A stretch of DNA of 64,000 bases from Saccharopolyspora hordei (GCF_013410345.1 NZ_JACCFJ010000001.1:682001-746000), one strand, 5' to 3'. Positions 49,954 through 57,405 are shown, numbered from the stretch's first letter. Numbers and translations are program-made. Notes: a model not told the origin generated them from the letters alone.

Positions 49954-50319
49954 GTGGACGTGGTGCTCGACCTCATCACTTCGCCCGCGACGGCAGGCCT
50001 GCTCGCCGCTGCGGTGCTCGTCGCGGTCTTCCCGCTGCGCGGCGGGCACGGCCAGCACGCGGGTGCCGGACCCGGGACGCTCACCGTGCGGCAGGTGCGG
50101 GAAGCCGTGCGGCCGGATCCGGTGGACGTCTTCGCCACCATGACCGAGCAGGAGTGCCAGGCGTACCTGGACGAGCGGACCCGGCGGAAGCTCGCCGCCG
50201 TGCCGCCGCCCTACGTGGGCAAGCACCGGCTCGCCATCGAGGACCTGGTCGACGAGTTCCACCCGAGGGTCGCCGTCGCGCTGCACCCGCGCGTGCTGCA
50301 GCACGGCCTGTGGTGGTGA
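49954..50319 (+). CDS. Small single-helix membrane protein, unknown function
   Basis: 121 residues from the GTG at 49954, 5 nt after CAGGAGGT at 49941-49948. One N-terminal hydrophobic segment (LITSPATAGLLAAAVLVAVF) is followed by a soluble domain (TLTVRQVREAVRPDPVDVFA; YLDERTRRKLAAVPPPYVGK; IEDLVDEFHPRVAVALHPRV). I do not recognise a family. It follows the zinc-finger-like gene by 37 bp, presumably in one transcript. Confidence 0.65.
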   Translation: MDVVLDLITSPATAGLLAAAVLVAVFPLRGGHGQHAGAGPGTLTVRQVREAVRPDPVDVFATMTEQECQAYLDERTRRKLAAVPPPYVGKHRLAIEDLVDEFHPRVAVALHPRVLQHGLWW

Positions 50320-50323
50320 CCGC

Positions 50324-51016
50324 TCAGGCCAAGCCCGTCTCGTGGGTGAGCTCCCGGAGCATCGCCTCGAAGAGGCGGTCGGCGTGCTTGAGGTCGAACG
50401 GGAAGCGCCCGAAGACCTCCAGCGCCACGTGGCCGTACAGGCGGACCCACCAGCGCAGCAGGAAGTGCACCACCTCCGGGCGCAGCGCGGCCGGCGGCAC
50501 GTCGATGCCCGCCGTGGAGAACGCCTCCGCCAGCGACTCCTGGTGCGCCGACAGGTCGGGCAGCTCGAACGGCGGTTCCGCCAGGCTCGTGCCCTCGGCG
50601 AGGAAGGGGCCGATGATGCCGAGGAACACGCTGCCGAACCGGTCCGGCCGGCGCTCCTCCTCCACCCGCGGTGTGGCGAAGACCAGCGCGAACTCCTCCG
50701 GGTGCGCCAGCGCCCAGCGGCGGAACGCGCGGCACACCGCGAAGATCTTGGCCACGAGCTCCTCGCCGACCGCCTCGGACTCCGCGTGCAGCTCGGTCGC
50801 CAGGTCGGTGCAGATGTCGTCGCACAGCTGCCGCAGCAGGTCCTCGCGCGACTCGTAGTACCGGTACAGCGCCGGGGCGGTGATGCCCAGCTCGCGCGCG
50901 ATGGCCCGCAGGGAGACCGCGTCGCTGCCGCGCTCGACCAGCAGGGCTCGCGCGAGCTGGCGGATCTCCAGTTCGGTGGCGGCGCGGAGCCGTTCGCGCC
51001 GGGAAGACCCGGTCAT
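50324..51016 (-). CDS. TetR/AcrR-family regulator
   Basis: 230 residues. The N-terminal helix-turn-helix is LARALLVERGSDAVSLRAIA and ELGITAPALYRYYESREDLL. The C-terminal domain (about 90-225; RAFRRWALAHPEEFALVFAT, WVRLYGHVALEVFGRF) is of the WHG/TetR_C_13 type. The ATG is at 51016 with GGGAGGA upstream. It is divergent from the mycoredoxin gene across 170 bp, so it may control that gene and itself; no clear palindrome was found there. Confidence 0.92.
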   Translation of the reverse strand: MTGSSRRERLRAATELEIRQLARALLVERGSDAVSLRAIARELGITAPALYRYYESREDLLRQLCDDICTDLATELHAESEAVGEELVAKIFAVCRAFRRWALAHPEEFALVFATPRVEEERRPDRFGSVFLGIIGPFLAEGTSLAEPPFELPDLSAHQESLAEAFSTAGIDVPPAALRPEVVHFLLRWWVRLYGHVALEVFGRFPFDLKHADRLFEAMLRELTHETGLA

Positions 51017-51186
51017 GTGGCATTCCTCCCGTGGACGCCGGTGAGGCCGCAGCGATTGTGTCCCACTCGGGGCGGGTCACGGTGTCCGCCTTCGCATTCG
51101 CACCGGATGCGACGGTGGGGCGAATGGACCAGGCGCCCGCCGCGTTGCAGCTGTCGGCGCCGTTGATCGAAGACCGAGGAGGCAGC

Positions 51187-51471
51187 ATGGCAGCCGCAGT
51201 GCAGGAAGTCGTCGTCTACACCCGCCCCGGATGCCCCTTCTGCACCATGCTGCGCGCGGGGCTGCGCCAGGAGGGGCTGGAGTTCACCGAAGTCGACATC
51301 TGGGAGGACCCGGAGGCGGCGGCCACCGTGCGCGGCATCGCCGACGGCAACGAGACCGTGCCGACCGTGGTCGTCGGCGAGTGGCAGGCGGTCAACCCCT
51401 CCGCGAGCAGCGTGCTGGAGGCGGTCCGCGAGCACGCCCCGCACCTGCTGCCCGTGCGCGACGGGGCCTGA
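51187..51471 (+). CDS. Mycoredoxin/glutaredoxin-like protein
   Basis: 94 residues from the ATG at 51187, with GAGGAGG upstream. A thioredoxin fold carries the dithiol site TRPGCPFCTMLRAG near the N-terminus and the cis-proline in ETVPTVVVGEW. Actinobacterial mycoredoxins have this size and reduce mycothiol mixed disulfides (family knowledge). The closing region VNPSASSVLEAVRE is typical. Followed by a 14-bp terminator hairpin. Confidence 0.88.
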   Translation: MAAAVQEVVVYTRPGCPFCTMLRAGLRQEGLEFTEVDIWEDPEAAATVRGIADGNETVPTVVVGEWQAVNPSASSVLEAVREHAPHLLPVRDGA

Positions 51472-51478
51472 GAAGTGA

Positions 51479-51518
51479 CCAGGGCCGACCGCACGGGGGG
51501 CTTTGCGGTCGGCCCTGG
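51479..51518 (+). terminator. Terminator after the mycoredoxin gene
   Basis: The arms CCAGGGCCGACCGC (51479-51492) and GCGGTCGGCCCTGG (51505-51518) form a perfect 14-bp stem with a 12-nt loop. Confidence 0.88.
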
Positions 51519-51667
51519 GGTGGTTGCGATCGTCGGTGGCGCGATACCGGCGAGCAGCAACCCGTTCAGTCTGACGCTCGGCGGCGCGAGAAAGATCCGC
51601 ATCCGGCGGCAAGTTAGCTCGAACGGCGGACCCCCAGAAGCTCCACAGTGGCCTGCCGGAGACGGTG

Positions 51668-51702
51668 AACGGCCCGTCTCCCACCGAGGGGGACGGGCCG
51701 TT
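51668..51702 (-). terminator. Terminator after the small gene at 51743
   Basis: The arms AACGGCCCGTC (51668-51678) and GACGGGCCGTT (51692-51702) form an 11-bp stem, 40 bp past the stop codon of the minus-strand small gene. The region between the two terminators (51519-51667) holds no gene. Confidence 0.75.
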
Positions 51703-51742
51703 GGCGGATCCTGCTCTTCCGTTGTTCCCATCGTCCGGCCGG

Positions 51743-52006
51743 TCAGCCCGCCGACCAGGCCACCCCGGTCGAGGAGACCGGGAAGCGCTGCGGGTCGGCC
51801 TGGCTGGTGTCGACCGTCTCCCCCGACGCGGGAGGCGCCCACTCGGGCCTCTCGTTCGTCGGCGGCGGGAGCACGGTGGGGTCGGACTCCGAGGTGGGCT
51901 CGGAGTCGTCCGACAGCTGCGCCGCGAAGAGGTCGAGGAGCGCGGCGAGCGGCTCGGCGAACCAGTCGGTGGTCGGGGACGTCTCGGCGGTGATCTGAGT
52001 GCTCAT
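51743..52006 (-). CDS. Small acidic protein of unknown function
   Basis: 87 residues from the ATG at 52006 (an ATG at 52018 would add four). The N-terminal part is an amphipathic helix (DWFAEPLAALLDLFAAQLSD), followed by a Pro/Ser/Thr/Glu-rich disordered tail ending PVSSTGVAWSAG. There is no signal peptide and no cysteine. It is framed by its own terminator and a divergent region toward ptsI, which supports it being a real gene. I do not recognise a family; it could be a partner or precursor peptide but no modification enzyme is adjacent. Confidence 0.6.
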   Translation of the reverse strand: MSTQITAETSPTTDWFAEPLAALLDLFAAQLSDDSEPTSESDPTVLPPPTNERPEWAPPASGETVDTSQADPQRFPVSSTGVAWSAG

Positions 52007-52067
52007 TGCCATGCCCACAGCCTGCTTTTCGCAGGGGGTCCGCCGGATCCGTACCTCTACTCACTCG

Positions 52068-52081
52068 TTACTCATCAGTAA
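52068..52081. promoter_or_regulatory. Inverted repeat TTACT-N4-AGTAA
   Basis: TTACTCATCAGTAA lies in the gap between the small acidic gene and ptsI, in an unusually AT-rich stretch. It matches the sequence at 42909 in 11 of 14 positions. Confidence 0.4.
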
Positions 52082-52267
52082 TGTGCACGCTGCGACATCC
52101 GAGTGACGTGAAAACCACTGAGGTCACCGCGGGTGGGTGCGCTCCCTCACGAATCGCGCTGAACGGCCTACTGGTGCCTACGATCGCCGCAGTGACCCTC
52201 TGACGCGCTGTGGGCGTGTTCGGTTCCAACGCAGTTCGACGGCGCTGTGCAGGCAGTGCCGGGAAGG

Positions 52268-52283
52268 TATGGTCTAGACCATG
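52268..52283 (+). promoter_or_regulatory. DasR-type operator (dre) over the ptsI start
   Basis: TATGGTCTAGACCATG contains the 14-bp palindrome ATGGTCTAGACCAT and agrees with the dre consensus ACTGGTCTAGACCACT at 12 central bases. The first six bases, TATGGT, also serve as a -10-like element 7 bp before the ATG, so the message may be leaderless and a bound repressor would cover promoter and start. Confidence 0.8.
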
Positions 52284-53921
52284 TCGCGTTTGACTGGTGT
52301 CGGAGTCAGCTCCGGCCGCGCCTCGGGCCCCATCGCCCGGGTCGCCGACCCACTGCCCGAACCGCCCGCCACTCCCGCGCCGACCGACCCCACCGCCGAG
52401 GCCGCGCGCATCCGGCCCGCCGCCGACGCGGTGGCCGAGCGGCTGTTCCAGCGCGCCGCCCGCGTCGAGGGCGACGCCAAGGCCGTCCTCGAGACCACCG
52501 CCGCGATGGCCATGGACCCCGCGCTGATCGCGCAGGCCGAGCAGCAGGTCACCACCCGCTCGCTGCCCGCCTCCCGCGCGGTCTTCGAAGCCGCGAACGG
52601 GTTCGCCGACTCGCTGCGCGCGGCCGGCGGGTACATGGCCGAACGCGCGCGTGACGTGCAGGACGTGCGGGACCGGATCATCGCGGAGCTGCACGGCGTG
52701 ACCCCGCCCGGGGTGCCCGAGCTGGAGGGGCCGAGCGTGCTGGTCGCCCGCGACCTGGCCCCCGCCGACACCGCCGACCTGGACCCCGAGCTGGTGCTCG
52801 CGCTCGTCACCGAGGAGGGCGGGCCGACCAGCCACACCGCGATCCTGGCGCGCGCGCTCGGCATCCCCGCCGTGGTCGCGGTCCGCGGCGTGCTCGACGC
52901 CTCGGACGCGGTCGGTGCCGTCGTGGACGGCAGCAGCGGCGTGGTCGAGCTCAGCGACGCGGAGGTCCCGGTCCAGGCCGCCGAGCGGGCCGCGGCCGTG
53001 ACGTGGAACGGCGTCGGCGCCACCGCGGACGGCGTCGAGGTCAAGGTCGTCGCCAACGTCGGGTCGGCCTCCGACGCGACCGCGGCGGCCGAGGCCGGGG
53101 CGCAGGGCGTCGGGCTGTTCCGCACCGAGTTCTGCTACCTCGGGGCCGACGACGAGCCGAGCGTCGAGACCCAGCGCGCCGCCTACCGCGAGGTGCTGAC
53201 CCCGTTCGCCGGCAAGCCGGTCGTCGTGCGCACCCTCGACGCCGGGGCGGACAAGCCGCTGGCGTTCCTGGCCATGGGCGTCGAGCCGAACCCGGCGCTC
53301 GGCGTGCGCGGGCTGCGCGTCGCCTTCGACCGGCCGGACGTGCTGGACCGGCAGCTGGAGGCGATCGCCGGGGCGGCCGCCGACTCCGGCGCCGAGGTGT
53401 CGGTCATGGCGCCGATGGTGGCCACCGCCGCGGAAGCCGCCTGGTTCGCCGAGCGGGTCCGCGCGGCGGGTCTGCCCCGTGCCGGGGTGATGATCGAGGT
53501 CCCGGCCGCCGCGCTGAGCGCCCGGGAGGTCCTCGGCGCCGTCGACTTCGTCAGCATCGGCACCAACGACCTGGCCCAGTACGTGTTCGCCGCGGACCGG
53601 ATGGCCGGGGCGCTCGCCGAGCTCAACGACCCCTGGCAGCCGGCCCTGCTGCGCCTCGTCGCGCAGGTCGGGGACGCCGGGCGCGAGCTGGGCAAGCCCG
53701 TCGGCGTGTGCGGCGAGGCGGCGTCCGACCCGCTGCTGGCGGGCGTGCTCGCCGGGCTCGGCGCGACCAGCCTGTCGATGGGCGGGTCGGCGGTCCCGGT
53801 GGTCGGCGCGGCGCTGGCCGAGCACTCGATGGAGACCTTCCGCCGCGCCGCCGAAGCCGCCCTGGCCACCGCCTCCCCGGCCGACGCCCGCGACGCGGTC
53901 AGGTCCGTCCTCTCCGCCTGA
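52281..53921 (+). CDS. ptsI: PTS enzyme I (phosphoenolpyruvate--protein phosphotransferase)
   Basis: 546 residues. The N-terminal HPr-binding/phosphohistidine domain has the active-site His185 in EEGGPTSHTAILARALGIP. The C-terminal PEP-binding TIM barrel has GVGLFRTEFCYL, VVRTLDAGADKPLAF, FVSIGTNDLAQYVFAADR and the catalytic Cys in VGVCGEAASDP. It takes phosphate from PEP and passes it to HPr, the entry step for all PTS sugars. It stands alone, with no ptsH or crr beside it. The DasR-type operator over its start implies control by aminosugar supply, as in Streptomyces. Confidence 0.96.
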   Translation: MSRLTGVGVSSGRASGPIARVADPLPEPPATPAPTDPTAEAARIRPAADAVAERLFQRAARVEGDAKAVLETTAAMAMDPALIAQAEQQVTTRSLPASRAVFEAANGFADSLRAAGGYMAERARDVQDVRDRIIAELHGVTPPGVPELEGPSVLVARDLAPADTADLDPELVLALVTEEGGPTSHTAILARALGIPAVVAVRGVLDASDAVGAVVDGSSGVVELSDAEVPVQAAERAAAVTWNGVGATADGVEVKVVANVGSASDATAAAEAGAQGVGLFRTEFCYLGADDEPSVETQRAAYREVLTPFAGKPVVVRTLDAGADKPLAFLAMGVEPNPALGVRGLRVAFDRPDVLDRQLEAIAGAAADSGAEVSVMAPMVATAAEAAWFAERVRAAGLPRAGVMIEVPAAALSAREVLGAVDFVSIGTNDLAQYVFAADRMAGALAELNDPWQPALLRLVAQVGDAGRELGKPVGVCGEAASDPLLAGVLAGLGATSLSMGGSAVPVVGAALAEHSMETFRRAAEAALATASPADARDAVRSVLSA

Positions 53922-54088
53922 CCGCGCCGCCGCCCGCCGCGGCCGACGCGCACCAGCCCGAGTGGGCGGCGAGCACCGCGCCGTGGACGAGCCGGCGCGG
54001 CAGCGGGCCGAGGCCCCGGTGGGGCCCGACGTGGTCGCCGCGGGAACGGGTAGTCGATTTCCCGGCGATCGCGTCGGGCCGGCCTGCG

Positions 54089-54865
54089 TCAGGCGGTGCT
54101 GGCGAGGACTGGGCGGACCAGGTTGCGCAGGTGGTCCGACGGGCGGATGCCCAGCTCCCGGTGCAGCAGGCGCTCGTAGCGGCGGTAGTGCCGGACCGCC
54201 TGCGCCGGGTTCGCCTGCTGCAGCAGGACCTTCACCACCGCGCAGTGCGCCGTCTCGCGGAACGGCTCCACCTTGGTCGCCGCCTGCGCGATCTCCAGGG
54301 CGCTGGCCAGGTGCCGGGACTGCACCAGCCGCTCCGCCGCGACCTCCAGCGCGTGCACCTGGAGCTGTTGCAGGCGCTCCCGCTCGGTGAGCACCCAGTC
54401 GTCGTACCAGCCGGGCAGCAGCGGCTCGTGGCCCGCCAGGTCGCGACCGATCTGCGCGCAGTCGGCGGGCGAGTCGCCCGAACCCTCGTCCAGCAGGTAG
54501 CGGCCGGCGGCGACCAGACCGTCGATGTCCAGCGAGACCAGCGGTGCCAGCTCGATCTCCTGCTGCGTGCTGATCACCGCGCCCCGCGCCCGCTGGCGCA
54601 CCCGCCACAGCGTGGTCCGCAGGTTGGCCAACGCGTTCTGGTCGTCGCTGTCCGGCCACAAGATGCCCGCGGCGTAGTCGCGCTGGATGCGTCCGCGGAG
54701 CGCCAGCAAGGCCAGCAGGCGCTGTCCGCTGCTGGACATCGCCACCGGTTCGCCACCCGCCTGCAGCTCCCAACCACCCAGCAACGTCAGCCGGAACGGC
54801 TGATCGGGCTGCGCTGGCGTGCGCGTCCGCCGCCGTTCCATCGGCTGCACCGTGCCACCGCTCAT
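54089..54865 (-). CDS. SARP-family transcriptional activator (BTAD domain)
   Basis: 258 residues from the ATG at 54865, preceded by GAGGGGGGAACG; the frame is open further upstream but without a site. The N-terminal OmpR-like winged helix runs FRLTLLGGWELQAGGEPVAM, RIQRDYAAGILWPDSDDQNA and LANLRTTLWRVRQRA. The bacterial transcriptional activation domain includes LAGHEPLLPGWYDDWVLTER and AVRHYRRYERLLHRELGIRP. This is the size of small pathway-specific SARPs, with no NTPase or TPR extension. It is adjacent to the M50/peptide genes and is their probable activator. Confidence 0.92.
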   Translation of the reverse strand: MSGGTVQPMERRRTRTPAQPDQPFRLTLLGGWELQAGGEPVAMSSSGQRLLALLALRGRIQRDYAAGILWPDSDDQNALANLRTTLWRVRQRARGAVISTQQEIELAPLVSLDIDGLVAAGRYLLDEGSGDSPADCAQIGRDLAGHEPLLPGWYDDWVLTERERLQQLQVHALEVAAERLVQSRHLASALEIAQAATKVEPFRETAHCAVVKVLLQQANPAQAVRHYRRYERLLHRELGIRPSDHLRNLVRPVLASTA

Positions 54866-55145
54866 CGTTCCCCCCTCGACCGGACTGGCAACGGGCTGCA
54901 CGGAGGAGCGACCCGGGCCCTCCCCCTCCTGATCACCGGTTCCGCACCGGCACCAGGGAGCCCACACCCGCTCCCATCGGGGGGTTCCGGTCGGTTGTTA
55001 CGACGCTACCCACCGTGACTCAAGACCCTGGGCATGGCGCTGCATCACCCGGTAGTGCGAGGTCAGGGATCGCGCGCAGAGGCGAACCCCGGTCCCGCCA
55101 CCGCGGTACCGGAGCTCGCCCCTCCCCCTTCTTCGGAACCCGGAC

Positions 55146-56513
55146 TCACGCCGCCGCGGGCGGCGGACGCAACCGTCCGGATCGCTTGCGGTGCTTGGGC
55201 TGCGGCCGGGAGGCCTGGCGGCGCGCCCGCAGCTTGCGCACGAGCTTGACGACCCGCCGACCCGTGCGGATCGCGAACGCGGTGCCGCCCACCCACGGGA
55301 TGAGCAGGAGCAGCATCGACAGCACCGCCAGCAGCAGCACCCCCACGCTGCCCTGGCCCCCCGCGGCCAGCGCGACCTGCCCGTACTCCACGGCCCTCGA
55401 CGTCGCGGTGGCCAGGTAGAACGGCAACCGGAGCAGCAGCAGGGTCAGCGCGACGATGAGCAGCGGGACCACGATGAGCACCCAGGTCGTGACCAGCACC
55501 TGCACGCGGGGCCGCAGCGCCTGGTGCGTCGTCGAGCCGTTGTCCGGCTTCCCCCGCAGCCGCCGCCAGACCGGGCCGACGAACGCGAACAGGTTCGGCA
55601 CCCCCACCAGGTCCCCGAGGATCAGGTAGCCGTCCAGCCGCAGCAGCGGCAGCAGCTGCTGGAGGATCTGCAGGTGGTTGAGCACCATGAAGACCTTCAG
55701 CGCCGGGATCTCGGTCAGCTGGTAGAGCCCGAACACGGCCACGATGAAGATCGCGTTGAAGTAGATCCCGCCCAGGTCGGTGCGCAGCCGCCCGCGCCGG
55801 TCGAGCCGGTAGGCGTCGGTGACGTTGGTGTAGAACGCCGGGTAGAGGACCAGGATGCCGACGCCGATCCCGCCCGGTCTCGCACCCCCGTAGTGGCACC
55901 CGGCGGCGTGGCCGAACTCGTGGAACAGCGTGGCGCAGACCCACAGCACCATCAGCGTCAGCACCAGCACCGGGTCACCGACCGACCGGTGGAACGCGGC
56001 GTCGATCCCGCCGGACACCACCAGCCACACGTCCACGGCGACGAACAGGCTCAGCATCAGCGCGATCACCGGCGGCCGGTAGAACGGCGAGAAGATCGCC
56101 GCGGCGGCGCGGACGAACCCCGGCGGCAGCAGCTGGGTGTTGAACACCAGCGACAGCAGCGGGTCCGAGCGCGGCGGGTCCGGCAGCGGTTCGGACGTGG
56201 TGGCGACGCCCATCGGGTACAGCTTCTTGTCCACGAGGTACGCCACGTCCGCCGCGGAGAGCTCCAAGCCGAGGTCGGCGTTGACCCGCTCGGCCACCTC
56301 GCGCACGGTCCGCGCGCCGTCCAGCCTGCTCGCCACCTCGTGCAGCAGCGGGGAGACGAGCACCATCTGCCCGTCGGCCCGCGACACCAGGTAGCGCGGT
56401 TCTTCGTACCCGCCGCCCTCGTACTCGCCCAGCAGCCGGACGCCGTCGACGAGCCGGGGCACCGCGTTCTCGTCCGTCGAGCCCGCGGTCTCGACATCAG
56501 CAGCTTCTGACAT
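55146..56513 (-). CDS. M50-family membrane metalloprotease with N-terminal PqqD/RRE-like domain
   Basis: 455 residues from the ATG at 56513 with CAGGAGGG upstream. Residues about 18-100 (RLVDGVRLLGEYEGG; RYLVSRADGQMVLVSPLLHE; RLDGARTVREVAERVNADLG) have the length and helix-turn-helix pattern of PqqD-like RiPP recognition domains. Several membrane helices follow. The zinc motif HEFGH is at 198-202 and the third ligand motif LDGYL at 293-297. It resembles the putative peptide zinc metalloproteases (YydH-like) that process small peptides. The basic C-terminal tail is cytoplasmic. It lies directly downstream of two precursor-like genes on the same strand. Confidence 0.88.
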   Translation of the reverse strand: MSEAADVETAGSTDENAVPRLVDGVRLLGEYEGGGYEEPRYLVSRADGQMVLVSPLLHEVASRLDGARTVREVAERVNADLGLELSAADVAYLVDKKLYPMGVATTSEPLPDPPRSDPLLSLVFNTQLLPPGFVRAAAAIFSPFYRPPVIALMLSLFVAVDVWLVVSGGIDAAFHRSVGDPVLVLTLMVLWVCATLFHEFGHAAGCHYGGARPGGIGVGILVLYPAFYTNVTDAYRLDRRGRLRTDLGGIYFNAIFIVAVFGLYQLTEIPALKVFMVLNHLQILQQLLPLLRLDGYLILGDLVGVPNLFAFVGPVWRRLRGKPDNGSTTHQALRPRVQVLVTTWVLIVVPLLIVALTLLLLRLPFYLATATSRAVEYGQVALAAGGQGSVGVLLLAVLSMLLLLIPWVGGTAFAIRTGRRVVKLVRKLRARRQASRPQPKHRKRSGRLRPPPAAA

Positions 56514-56587
56514 GACACCCTCCTGAGCCCGGCGCAGTGCGGGCTCCGAGCGCGCGGCCGGCCGCGCACCTGCCTGCGGACGAGCGA

Positions 56588-56624
56588 CCAGGCCGGGAAC
56601 GGGTCCTCTCCGCTCCCGACCTGG
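56588..56624 (-). terminator. Hairpin after peptide gene A
   Basis: The stem CCAGG-c-CGGGA (56588-56598) pairs with TCCCG-a-CCTGG (56614-56624), 8 bp past the peptide A stop codon. A 16-bp palindrome GCGCGGCCGGCCGCGC (56552-56567) and GAGCCCG/CGGGCTC (56525-56546) lie further along, before the protease gene. Confidence 0.6.
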
Positions 56625-56631
56625 CAGCTCG

Positions 56632-56823
56632 TCAGTTGAAATCGATGTCGGCCACGTTGATGGCCTCGATGTCCTGAGCGATGTCAGAACCGATGTTGAC
56701 CGCGACGATGATGTTGAACTGGTTGACGATGGCGATGTCGCCAAACCCGAAGCCGCCGCCGCTGAGCGCATCGCGCGTGGGCAGGAGCTCCACCGTTTGA
56801 TCAGACAGCTCGAGTTCGTGCAT
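56632..56823 (-). CDS. Precursor-like peptide A (ELLPxRxAL leader)
   Basis: 63 residues from the ATG at 56823, with GGAGAAGG upstream. The leader HELELSDQTVELLPTRDAL is followed by GGGFGFGDI (residues 22-30) and a C-terminal segment alternating hydrophobic and polar residues (AIVNQFNIIVAVNIGSDIAQ, then DIEAINVADIDFN). It has no Cys and few Ser/Thr, so lanthionine formation is unlikely. It shares ELLPxRxAL and GFGDI with peptide B next door. It is probably the substrate of the M50 protease encoded 118 bp downstream; the exported product could be a short beta-rich peptide. Confidence 0.8.
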   Translation of the reverse strand: MHELELSDQTVELLPTRDALSGGGFGFGDIAIVNQFNIIVAVNIGSDIAQDIEAINVADIDFN

Positions 56824-56849
56824 GTCCTTCTCCCTCGTGGATGGACCCG

Positions 56850-56883
56850 GGCCGCTCACCACGCGCAGCAGCGGTGAGCGGCC
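56850..56883 (-). terminator. Hairpin between peptide genes B and A
   Basis: The arms GGCCGCTCACC (56850-56860) and GGTGAGCGGCC (56873-56883) form an 11-bp stem with a 12-nt loop, 24 bp past peptide B. It may end or attenuate most transcripts so that peptide B is made in excess. Confidence 0.6.
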
Positions 56884-56907
56884 GGGAACTCATCGGCTGC
56901 TCAGTGC

Positions 56908-57108
56908 TCAGTTGGCGTGCTGGTCCACGTTGGCGTTGTTGAACGCGGTCACGTCAACGTCACCGGCGAAGGAGTCGTTGTCGACGTCCACATCGACGTC
57001 CTGGTCGACGTCGATGTCCTGGTCGATGTCCCCGAAGCCGTCCCACCAGCCGCAGCCAAGGGCCTTGCGCTCGGGCAGCAGTTCAGCGAACTCGTGGGTC
57101 TCGAACAT
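56908..57108 (-). CDS. Precursor-like peptide B (ELLPxRxAL leader, Asp/Val repeats)
   Basis: 66 residues from the ATG at 57108, with CAGGAGC upstream. The leader FETHEFAELLPERKAL is followed by GCGWWDGFGDI (residues 18-28) and then a run of Asp alternating with Val/Ile (DQDIDVDQDVDVDVDND), ending VTAFNNANVDQHAN. Its one Cys is at 19. The acidic alternating core suggests a calcium-binding or beta-solenoid-like strand, not a cyclised peptide. It is the first gene after a SARP-like repeat array and probably heads the peptide operon. Confidence 0.8.
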   Translation of the reverse strand: MFETHEFAELLPERKALGCGWWDGFGDIDQDIDVDQDVDVDVDNDSFAGDVDVTAFNNANVDQHAN

Positions 57109-57405
57109 GGTCTGCTCCTGTTCGTTCGACGGAATTTCGACTGCGGCTCAGCCGCTGGTGACGAGTACGCCAGAGGGCCGTCACCGGACCGTCACCAGCG
57201 CGTCACGCCGCGTCGCCACCCCGTCGCCCGAACTCGCGATGACGCTGCGTGCACCGCGTCCGACCAGGGCAGACCAGCCTCCGACAAGAGCTTTCCTCGT
57301 TGGATCGGGTGAATCGGCGACATTCCCGCACCGACTCCCGCCACACAACGACGAGCCCCGCCCGCCGGACGGCGAACGGGGCTGGAACAGCTGTGGCCAG
57401 AGCGC
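57109..57405 (-). promoter_or_regulatory. Promoter region of the peptide operon with a SARP-like repeat array
   Basis: On the minus strand five GACG repeats (plus-strand CGTC at 57179, 57190, 57201, 57211 and 57222) are spaced 11, 11, 10 and 11 bp, most within GTGACGG or GGCGACG. A TACTCG -10-like element (57162-57167) follows the last repeat by about 11 bp, then about 50 nt to the peptide B start. SARPs recognise direct repeats at one-turn spacing just upstream of -10. No gene lies in this 297-bp gap. Confidence 0.65.
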
